Position numbers and translations under genes: made by a program
Part shown: in pieces, positions 8,977 to 17,014 of the stretch
Numbering within the stretch: the stretch's first letter is position 1
Layout: every line of letters begins with the position of its first letter
Notes under the pieces: model-generated
The model's database searches: none
What the model was told of the DNA's origin: nothing
The model's input: the letters and a program-made list of their open reading frames with translations, nothing else
Assembly (NCBI GenBank): GCA_902617525.1
Contig: CACMWW010000001.1
Span: 1 to 64,000 of the forward strand
Direction: 5' to 3'
Source of the DNA: an uncultured Pelagibacteraceae bacterium
Lineage (GTDB): Bacteria > Pseudomonadota > Alphaproteobacteria > Pelagibacterales > AG-422-B15
Length of the DNA stretch: 64,000 nucleotides

Positions 8977-9061
8977 AGACCACCTCCTTTCATTAAATAT
9001 GGTTAAAACTGTATTAGTATATATAATTTACTGGATTCTTATTTCAATCAAGGAGTTTATT

Positions 9062-9499
9062 ATGCAACCCGAATTAATTTTTGAGCCAGTCATCAATATG
9101 CTATGGCTTTCTTTGGCTGTTTTTGCCTTTGGGACAGTCCTCAGACTTAAGGCTATTGTCATCGATAAGAAGAATACAGAAGATGATTTTAAAATACCCA
9201 CATTTGAAAACGGCAGTGAATTAATTCAAAATAGTCAGCGAAATTTGACAAATTTATTCGAATTTCCAATCTTCTTTTACGCGGTTTGCATTATGATTTA
9301 TGTAACGGGAACAGTCGATGAGTATTTTATGTTATTGGCAACATGGTTCTTTTGGTTAAGAGTTTTACACTCAATCGTTCACATATTTTACAATAAAATC
9401 ATACCTGGTGTTGCCTTGCCAGTTAGAACGTTATTTTGGTTACCGTCTACGATTATCCTGGCGTGGATGGCTTATCGAGCCTGCTCTTTAATGATCTGA
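9062..9499 (+). CDS. MAPEG family membrane protein (copy 1)
   Basis: N-x-x-E-FP and WFFWLRVLHSIVHI; SD AAGGAG before ATG 9062; ORF open to 8999. Confidence 0.75.
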   Translation: MQPELIFEPVINMLWLSLAVFAFGTVLRLKAIVIDKKNTEDDFKIPTFENGSELIQNSQRNLTNLFEFPIFFYAVCIMIYVTGTVDEYFMLLATWFFWLRVLHSIVHIFYNKIIPGVALPVRTLFWLPSTIILAWMAYRACSLMI

Positions 9500-9921
9500 T
9501 GTTAACTAATATTTTAGTTCCAGCACTTGGGCTTATTTTATTAACTTTTGTTATTGGATTAATTCATACAATCGCATCAGTCAATTTAATGGGTAAAGGC
9601 AAGGACTGGGAGGAAAGTGGAATTCCTGTTGAGCCTTATAAAGATGCTCCTCTACATTTGAAAATTATAAAAAATAATATTTCAAATATATTTGAGTTTT
9701 CAGTTATTTTTTATTTTCTAATAGGGATCATCGTTTTTATTGAAATTGAAAGTAATTTTTTGCTAATTTGCGCATGGTTATATTTATTATTTAGAGTGAT
9801 CCATTCCATTGTACATATCTGTTTCAATAATACTTCAGCAAGAGGTGCCATCTGGATTTTTTCTCAAACTGCTTTGTTGTTATTGTTTCTTGGAACTGCG
9901 TATTATGTTTTAAGTAGCTGA
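9499..9921 (+). CDS. MAPEG family membrane protein (copy 2)
   Basis: NIFEFSVIFYFL and LFRVIHSIVHI; ATG overlaps upstream TGA by 1 nt (TGATG). Confidence 0.7.
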   Translation: MLTNILVPALGLILLTFVIGLIHTIASVNLMGKGKDWEESGIPVEPYKDAPLHLKIIKNNISNIFEFSVIFYFLIGIIVFIEIESNFLLICAWLYLLFRVIHSIVHICFNNTSARGAIWIFSQTALLLLFLGTAYYVLSS

Positions 9922-10251
9922 TACCCCGGCATCAGATAATCTTTTCTTAAGTTTGCCTGTGAGCATTAAATAAGCCATATGATGATCACCAATGAGAGAC
10001 CATAAAGGATATTTAAATGTAGCGGGTTTATTTTTTTCTATAAAGAAATGTCCAATCCATGCAGGACCATAACCTGCAAGTAAGATTAAAGGCAGGAATA
10101 AGTAATTTTGAGTTAGCAGCAGGGACCAGAATAGTACTTGGTAACCAATCGTTCCAAAATAATGCAGCATCCTTGTGCTTTTTTTGCTGTGTTCCCTTAA
10201 ATAGAAAGGAAAAAAATCTTTGTAATTTGTATATCTAGCTGGATTTTCCAT
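9910..10251 (-). CDS. DUF962/Mpo1-like membrane protein
   Basis: FFPFYLREHSKKSTRMLHYFGT...GYGPAWIGHFFIEKNKPATFKYPLWSLIGD. Confidence 0.85.
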   Translation of the reverse strand: MENPARYTNYKDFFPFYLREHSKKSTRMLHYFGTIGYQVLFWSLLLTQNYLFLPLILLAGYGPAWIGHFFIEKNKPATFKYPLWSLIGDHHMAYLMLTGKLKKRLSDAGVSAT

Positions 10252-10274
10252 ATAATAAACATTATATTTCGATC

Positions 10275-10355
10275 ATGAATCTAGACAACAAAATAATGTA
10301 CATAATGGTTGCTGCTTTTGTGGTCTTTATACTGATATCCAGCTTCAGCGCATAA
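10275..10355 (+). CDS. possible 26-aa single-TM peptide MNLDNKIMYIMVAAFVVFILISSFSA
   Basis: Short ORF ending 4 nt before the first tandem paralog; no clear SD. Confidence 0.25.
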   Translation: MNLDNKIMYIMVAAFVVFILISSFSA

Positions 10356-10359
10356 TTTC

Positions 10360-11070
10360 ATGACAAATTTTGCCTATATTCCTGTATATGCGCTTAGATT
10401 CATGATTGCATATTTTATTGTAACGAATGCCGCGGCTATGATTTTATTTCCTGGAGGAACTTTATTTAATCCAGATTTAAATTCTTACTCTTTTAGTGGA
10501 AATTTTTTTAGTGACTTGGGAATCACATTTACTCGTGATGGCACTCAGAACTTTCTCTCAAGCTTTTTATTTAACAGCTCTTTGTTGATAATGGGACTAT
10601 GCGCTGTCTCTCACGTATTTGTACCAAATTTATTTAGAGAGAATAAGAAAACTTATGTGATTTCAGTCATTGCATCAATTTTATTAGTTATTTCTGGAAT
10701 ATCTTTCATTGGCGTTGGTTTAACACCAGCTGATATTTATTTTGAAGAGCATGTTTGGTTTGTTATTTTAGCTTTTAACGCTCAAACTGTTGGTATTTTT
10801 TTTATGACAATCGCATTTTTACTGAGCAAAATAAGTAATAGATATACTATTGTTGCTTTTATCTATTTTATAAATGTCGCTCTTTATACAATCTTTGAAA
10901 CAAGTGAGCCTCCACCTGACTTCAATCCATTTGAATTGGAAAATGTTGAAGAGTTCATAGATTACAACCGATTCACGATATCAGTTGTTTGGCAAAAAAT
11001 AATTACAGTTATTTCTATGATCAGTATTCTGATCTTTACATTTGGTTACAAGAAACTTTTAAATGACTAG
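10360..11070 (+). CDS. DUF998-like multi-TM membrane protein, tandem paralog 1
   Basis: Shared motifs FPGG, YSFxxNFxS(D/E)LG, G(V)xLTPxDxYxxxH with the two following ORFs. Confidence 0.7.
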   Translation: MTNFAYIPVYALRFMIAYFIVTNAAAMILFPGGTLFNPDLNSYSFSGNFFSDLGITFTRDGTQNFLSSFLFNSSLLIMGLCAVSHVFVPNLFRENKKTYVISVIASILLVISGISFIGVGLTPADIYFEEHVWFVILAFNAQTVGIFFMTIAFLLSKISNRYTIVAFIYFINVALYTIFETSEPPPDFNPFELENVEEFIDYNRFTISVVWQKIITVISMISILIFTFGYKKLLND

Positions 11071-11779
11071 ATTCTGGTGTGTACATATCCCAAGAATTGC
11101 ATCTGCTTACTATATTTTTGCGGTAATCATTGCTATGCTTCTATACCCTGGCGGTAATCATATAGAACTAGATCAAGTAGGTTATTCATTTCATAAAAAT
11201 TTTCTTAGTGAGCTTGGTTTTCATAAAACAATGTCTGGAGATTTAAATTTTTTTTCATCTTTTTTCTGGAATACTGCAATGTACATGCTCTTATTACAAG
11301 GCATAGCTTTTTTGTTTATTCCGAGTTTATTTAGGGTAAATCGTTACTCGTTTATATTTGCTTGTTTAGGAACATTATTTATGTTTCCGGCTTGTGTTTT
11401 TTTTGTAGGAGTTGCCTTAACACCAGGTGATATTTACTTTGATGCGCATCTATTTACTACAACTATGGCATTTAATTTATACTCTGTAGCAATTCTCTTT
11501 TATGTTCTTGCTTTTTTATTTAGTCCTTTATCAAACTATTATGCGTCAGGAGGTGTGCTACTTTTTATTGCAGTAGGAGTTTATGCCTATTATCTTGGTG
11601 ACTTTCAACCGATTGATGCAATAAATGACCGTGTTCGTTTTTTAGAAACGTACACAATGGATTTCTTGATATTTAATGTAGTGTTACAGAAGGTGATGAT
11701 TATTCTAATGATTACAACAATTATCATGTTTACGTTTGGCCTCGATAAGTTAATAGGAAAAAAAAATGCAAATGACTAA
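11063..11779 (+). CDS. DUF998-like multi-TM membrane protein, tandem paralog 2
   Basis: YPGG, YSFHKNFLSELG, GVALTPGDIYFDAH; overlaps paralog 1. Confidence 0.7.
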   Translation: MTRFWCVHIPRIASAYYIFAVIIAMLLYPGGNHIELDQVGYSFHKNFLSELGFHKTMSGDLNFFSSFFWNTAMYMLLLQGIAFLFIPSLFRVNRYSFIFACLGTLFMFPACVFFVGVALTPGDIYFDAHLFTTTMAFNLYSVAILFYVLAFLFSPLSNYYASGGVLLFIAVGVYAYYLGDFQPIDAINDRVRFLETYTMDFLIFNVVLQKVMIILMITTIIMFTFGLDKLIGKKNAND

Positions 11780-12449
11780 ATTTTGGACAGTCTATATCAT
11801 TCGATTTGTATCAATTTTTTTTGTTGTCTCAGTAATTATTGCTTCATATTTTTTTCCAGGAGGAAACATACATAATCCTGATCAAATTGGTTATTCATTT
11901 AGTCATAATTTTTTAAGTGAACTGGGTGGGTATATTACATTTGCGGGAGATATTAACAGTATTTCATCATTTTTTTTTAACTCCGCACTTTTTTGTTTTT
12001 TATTGGTCGGAATATCAAGTTTTTTCATTCCATCATTATTTACAGAAAATAAAGTTTCGTATTTTTGTGCGTGCATAGCAGCAGTACTTTTTTTCATTGG
12101 AATGGTATTTTTTGCTGGAGTAGCCCTAACGCCGCACGATTTATATAGAGATGCACATGTATTTTTTGCAATAAATGCATTTCGTTGGTTAGTACCAGCA
12201 TCATTATTCTTTGTAATAGCCTTTTTTCTAAGTAATGCGGACAATAAGTATACTGTTGTGAATATTATTTTTCTTATATCAACCGTTATCTATGTAATTT
12301 ATCAAATATACTCTGGTGATCCAAGATTGAATGAAGAACTATTAGTGCAAAATGTATTAATGCAAAAATCTATAGCAATAATCCATATTATCAGTATTTT
12401 TTCTCTTACCTTCTGCTTCAACAGCCAAATAAAGAATAAAAATTTATAA
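11766..12449 (+). CDS. DUF998-like multi-TM membrane protein, tandem paralog 3
   Basis: FPGG, YSFSHNFLSELG, GVALTPHDLYRDAH; overlaps paralog 2. Confidence 0.7.
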   Translation: MQMTKFWTVYIIRFVSIFFVVSVIIASYFFPGGNIHNPDQIGYSFSHNFLSELGGYITFAGDINSISSFFFNSALFCFLLVGISSFFIPSLFTENKVSYFCACIAAVLFFIGMVFFAGVALTPHDLYRDAHVFFAINAFRWLVPASLFFVIAFFLSNADNKYTVVNIIFLISTVIYVIYQIYSGDPRLNEELLVQNVLMQKSIAIIHIISIFSLTFCFNSQIKNKNL

Positions 12450-13946
12450 ATTTGGAGTTTTGTTAATCCAAGGAGATATTTCCTCTAATTGTGCAGCCAG
12501 AGAGATTAATGTTTCTTCATCTGCATATCTTGATGCAAATTGTACGCCTAAAGGTAGACTGTCACTAGTCCAATATGTTGGTAATGAAATTGAAGGTTGC
12601 CCGGTGATGTTTTGAAGCATTGCATCAGGTGAGTACCATAAACTCTCAGGTGCTAAGTTATTGAGAATTGAGTCTCTGATTGATTGAACACGAAATACCC
12701 AACCCAATTTTAAAGTCATGATAATTTCACTTAAAATACTTGCTTGTTTGTTTGGTCTAATCTCGCCAATCAAAGGAGGTTTCTGAGATATGATAGGAGT
12801 CAAGACTACATCATACTTATCAGTTTCTTCCATTACCGATCGAGCAATCTTTTGCATAGTATATCGTGCCCAAGTGTAGTCACTCGCTCTGAAACTTTTA
12901 CCCAAATAATTAAATAGTCTAGTTGCAGTTTCAACTTCGTTTTTCTTAAATCCTCTGCCAACAACATCTTTCAATTCATTAAACATCTGGGTTACATGAG
13001 AGGATATAGTTATTGTAAATGCTCTTGCAGCAAGAAGTCCGTCATAACTGAAATTCATTTCTTCAACATCGTGACCTAAGTCTTCACATAACTTGGCGTT
13101 GAATTTAATTGCTTCAATTGCATCAGGTGAGGGTTCAATTCCAACAGGACTTTTAAGATTAAATCCAATCTTAAGTTTATTTTTTTTACTCAAGGCTTCA
13201 ACAAGAGAACCTTTTTTGTATGGAATGCCATAAGGATCACCCACAACATTTCCGAACAAACAATCATACATATAAGCTGTGTCTCTGACTGTTCGAGAAA
13301 CAATACCGGAGTGGGTAAGGCCTCCCCATTTATCACCGTGAGAAGGTGCGAATGATGTTCTTGCTCTATTAGGCTTTAATCCAACCAGACCACATGATGC
13401 TGCGGGAATTCGAATTGATCCACCACCATCACTTGCATGTGCAATAGGAACTATGCGACTTGAAACAGCTGAAGCTGCACCACCACTTGAACCACCTGTC
13501 GTTCTATTGGTATCCCAAGGATTTCTCGTTGGGCCGAATTCAGTTGGCTCAGTTGTAACCATGAGACCGTATTCAGGTGTTGCAGATTTTCCACATATAA
13601 CAGCACCAGTTTCTCTAAATTGTCTTGTGAGGTGATTGTCGTAAGGCATTTTAGTGTTTTTTAAATACTTGCTGCCTTGCATCATGTGATAGTTAGCTAA
13701 AGAACTATCCATGTCTTTCATAAGAAATGGAACTCCAATAAAAGTTCCATTTAAATCTTTGTTTCTATTTATTGACTCGAATGCATAGTGATACATTGTA
13801 CGATGCACTGCATTTAATTTAGGGTTCAGTTTTTCAATTAGATCAATGGCACTATCAAGAGGATCAATAGGGGATATTTCTTTATTTCTAATTAATTCGG
13901 CTATGCCCAAACCATCATAATTTGTATATTCTTTGAAAATAGCCAT
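12444..13946 (-). CDS. amidase (amidase signature family)
   Basis: GGSSGGAASAVSSRIVPIAHASDGGGSIRIPAASCGLVGLKP. Confidence 0.92.
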   Translation of the reverse strand: MAIFKEYTNYDGLGIAELIRNKEISPIDPLDSAIDLIEKLNPKLNAVHRTMYHYAFESINRNKDLNGTFIGVPFLMKDMDSSLANYHMMQGSKYLKNTKMPYDNHLTRQFRETGAVICGKSATPEYGLMVTTEPTEFGPTRNPWDTNRTTGGSSGGAASAVSSRIVPIAHASDGGGSIRIPAASCGLVGLKPNRARTSFAPSHGDKWGGLTHSGIVSRTVRDTAYMYDCLFGNVVGDPYGIPYKKGSLVEALSKKNKLKIGFNLKSPVGIEPSPDAIEAIKFNAKLCEDLGHDVEEMNFSYDGLLAARAFTITISSHVTQMFNELKDVVGRGFKKNEVETATRLFNYLGKSFRASDYTWARYTMQKIARSVMEETDKYDVVLTPIISQKPPLIGEIRPNKQASILSEIIMTLKLGWVFRVQSIRDSILNNLAPESLWYSPDAMLQNITGQPSISLPTYWTSDSLPLGVQFASRYADEETLISLAAQLEEISPWINKTPNL

Positions 13947-14020
13947 TATTGATTATATTAACCCCAAAAATATGATAATCTCTTTAAAATTTTTTTAATG
14001 ATTCAGTCTATTTAAAACCT

Positions 14021-14659
14021 ATGACAGATGCAAATAAGAAAAAAGGAAACCCAGTCATTAATTTTATTAAAAGGTACTTTTTTACAGGTCTTTTAATATC
14101 GGCGCCAATTGGAGCGACGATTTACATTACAATATTTATTGTCGAATTTATTGCTGGTCTGGTTCCAGACAGATTTAACCCAAATGGGCTGCTACCTGAG
14201 ATCATTGGCTATAAAATTCCTGGCCTAGAATTAATTATAGCATTTCTATCTTTTATCTTAATTGGTCTAATATTTTCAACCTTATTTGGAAAAGCCATTC
14301 TTGGTTATTTTGACAATCTTATTACACGTATTCCATTAGCTGGTAATGTCTATAAAGCTATCAAACAGATCACTGAGACATTCTCAAATACAGATTCAGC
14401 GTATCAAAAAGTTGTTCTCATCGAGTATCCAAGAAAAGATATATATGCAATTGGCTTTATGACTGGTGAGACAAAAGGTGAGATTAAGGAAAGACAAAAA
14501 ATAGAAATGGTCAATGTATTTGTTCCAACCACACCAAATCCTACCTCAGGGTTTTTACTCTTCATACCTAAAGATGATATCGTTGAACTCGATATGTCTG
14601 TTGAAGATGCGATTAAATTAGTTGTATCAGCCGGTATGGTGGTTCCACCAAGGAAGTAG
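14021..14659 (+). CDS. DUF502 family membrane protein
   Basis: FFTGLLISAPIGATIYI, IPLAGNVYKAIKQI, FVPTTPNPTSGFLLFIPKDDI. Confidence 0.9.
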   Translation: MTDANKKKGNPVINFIKRYFFTGLLISAPIGATIYITIFIVEFIAGLVPDRFNPNGLLPEIIGYKIPGLELIIAFLSFILIGLIFSTLFGKAILGYFDNLITRIPLAGNVYKAIKQITETFSNTDSAYQKVVLIEYPRKDIYAIGFMTGETKGEIKERQKIEMVNVFVPTTPNPTSGFLLFIPKDDIVELDMSVEDAIKLVVSAGMVVPPRK

Positions 14660-16717
14660 TTAGCCAGTTTTCAAATAATCGATTGCAACTTGATTTCTAA
14701 ATAGATGCAAAAGTGTCCTTTGTGCTTTGCCTGCAGATTTTTTTAAATCCGGATCTTCTTTAACGATATCCATGGCAACACCTCTCGCTTCCTCGAGTAT
14801 ATGCTTATGCTTATCTAGATTTGATAATCTAAAATTTGGAATACCACTTTGTTTTGAGCCTAATATTTCCCCAGCACCTCGAATATCAAGGTCTTCTTCG
14901 GCGATTAAGAAACCATCGTTTGTCTCCTTCATCACTTTTAATCTTCGTTTAGCATTATCGGTGAGTGGCCCTTCAAAAAGTAATATGCATGTTGACTGTG
15001 CATTTCCTCTGCCAACTCTTCCTCGAAGTTGATGAAGTTGTGATAGGCCATACCTCTCAGAATTCTCAATAATCATTACAGTTGCATCAGGGTCGTCTAT
15101 TCCTACTTCTATTACTGAAGTTGCGACTAAAATATCTATTTTATTATCTTTAAACTTTGACATGACATCATTTTTTTCATCTTGAGACATTTGACCGTGA
15201 ACTAAACCAACAATGTTTGATGAGTAATATTTTTTTAAGTCATTGACCCTTGAATTGACTGATTGCAACTGAAGCTTTTCAGACTCATCAATTAAAGGGC
15301 AGACCCAGTAAATCTTTTGTTTCTTATTTAATATTTTTGTAAGGCTTTCTTTTAGTTGGTCAATTTTATTGATATTGATTGATTTGGTAATTATTTCCTT
15401 TCTGTTTTTAGGTTTTTCAGAAATTTTGGATATATCCATATCTCCATACGCTGCCAATTCCATCGTTCGAGGTATGGGAGTAGCAGTCATCAATAAGATG
15501 TCACAACTATCTCCTGCTTTTTCATTTAATAAAATCCTTTGGTGCACTCCAAACTTATGTTGTTCATCAATGACAACCAAGCCTATATTTTCAAAGTTTA
15601 CTTTTTGCTGAAATAATGCATGCGTTCCAATAATAATGTCTGCTTCAAAATTATGATTATTTTTATTAGAGGATGTAATTAGTGAACATGTTAGGTTTAA
15701 ATCACTAATAAATTCTTTGATTGTATTAAAATGCTGCTCAGCAAGAATTTCTGTTGGTGCCATTAAAACTGATCTTTTATTATTTTCAATGCATTGCATC
15801 ATAGCAAATAATGCAACAATGGTTTTCCCGCTACCTACATCTCCTTGTAGAAGTCTTAACATTTTACTTGAACCTTCTTGATCGTTTGAAATTTCTTCAA
15901 TAGTTGTTTCTTGATCACCAGTGAGTTGAAATTTCAATTGATCTCTTAATTGTTTTGATAATTTATTTTTTCTAGGAAGTGAAATTCCATTTTTATGACT
16001 AATTTTGTTTTTAATTAATCTAATTGTTAACTGTTGAGAGAACAACTCATCAAAAACAAGCCGTTCTATATATTTATTATCATCATTTTCTTTCACATCT
16101 TTTGGGTTATGCATTTGATAAATAGAGTCTTTCCATGATGGCCATTTGTTTCTTTCTAAAACTTTCTCAGGTATCCATTCAGGCAATTCATCAACCATAC
16201 TTAGTGCAGAATTAATTGATTTTTGGATAATTTTAGATGTCATTCCTGCCGTTAATGGGTAAACACACTCAATCTTTTTAACAGAATCTAAGTTTTTAAT
16301 ATCAACTACATGATGTGGGTGTGTAATTTGATACAAATCGTTAAATTTTTCAATTTTACCACTAATAACCCTAGTGCTTCCGATCGGTAAGATTTTTTTT
16401 ATGTATGGACCTCGTAGATTAAAATAAACGACCGACATTTGTCCGCTGTCATCCGAGACATTTACTCGATATGGCATTCTTCTATTAAAAGCCGGTGCGT
16501 GACTATCAACTTTAACAACGACAGTTGCAATACTTCCTTCTTCCAAATCAACAATCTTAGGACTGTTTCTTCTGTCTATGTATGCGGCTGGTTTATGGAA
16601 TAATAAATCAACAATGTATTTACCGCATAATCTCTCAATTATTTTAGCGTTCTTTGGTCCAATCCCTTTAATCGTCATTATATTTGAAAAAAGCTTGTAT
16701 AAGATCTTTGGCCTCAT
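14660..16717 (-). CDS. recG: ATP-dependent DNA helicase RecG
   Basis: LLQGDVGSGKTIVA, VVIDEQHKFGV, MTATPIPRT, QLRGRVGRG. Confidence 0.96.
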   Translation of the reverse strand: MRPKILYKLFSNIMTIKGIGPKNAKIIERLCGKYIVDLLFHKPAAYIDRRNSPKIVDLEEGSIATVVVKVDSHAPAFNRRMPYRVNVSDDSGQMSVVYFNLRGPYIKKILPIGSTRVISGKIEKFNDLYQITHPHHVVDIKNLDSVKKIECVYPLTAGMTSKIIQKSINSALSMVDELPEWIPEKVLERNKWPSWKDSIYQMHNPKDVKENDDNKYIERLVFDELFSQQLTIRLIKNKISHKNGISLPRKNKLSKQLRDQLKFQLTGDQETTIEEISNDQEGSSKMLRLLQGDVGSGKTIVALFAMMQCIENNKRSVLMAPTEILAEQHFNTIKEFISDLNLTCSLITSSNKNNHNFEADIIIGTHALFQQKVNFENIGLVVIDEQHKFGVHQRILLNEKAGDSCDILLMTATPIPRTMELAAYGDMDISKISEKPKNRKEIITKSININKIDQLKESLTKILNKKQKIYWVCPLIDESEKLQLQSVNSRVNDLKKYYSSNIVGLVHGQMSQDEKNDVMSKFKDNKIDILVATSVIEVGIDDPDATVMIIENSERYGLSQLHQLRGRVGRGNAQSTCILLFEGPLTDNAKRRLKVMKETNDGFLIAEEDLDIRGAGEILGSKQSGIPNFRLSNLDKHKHILEEARGVAMDIVKEDPDLKKSAGKAQRTLLHLFRNQVAIDYLKTG

Positions 16718-16750
16718 ATATGTATTGTATCAAAGATCGATAAAAAAAAT

Positions 16751-17014
16751 ATGAACGATTTACATACACTTCAAAAAAAGCTTCAGTTCAAATCCTCCCA
16801 TCGGGGGTCAAAGGAAATGGATATTCTCTTGGGATCTTTTGTTGAGAAATACATCAAATTGTTTAATGAAGGTGAGCTTCAAATGTTAGAGGCTATATTA
16901 GAACTTGATGATAATGACATATATCGATATGCGCTAGATAAGGTGACAATTCCAAAAGAAATTGACAATCGCGTCATGCATTTACTCAAAGATTTTACGA
17001 TGCTTAAAAAATGA
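16751..17014 (+). CDS. sdhE: succinate dehydrogenase assembly factor SdhE
   Basis: RGSKEMDILLGSF motif, small size, position. Confidence 0.85.
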   Translation: MNDLHTLQKKLQFKSSHRGSKEMDILLGSFVEKYIKLFNEGELQMLEAILELDDNDIYRYALDKVTIPKEIDNRVMHLLKDFTMLKK

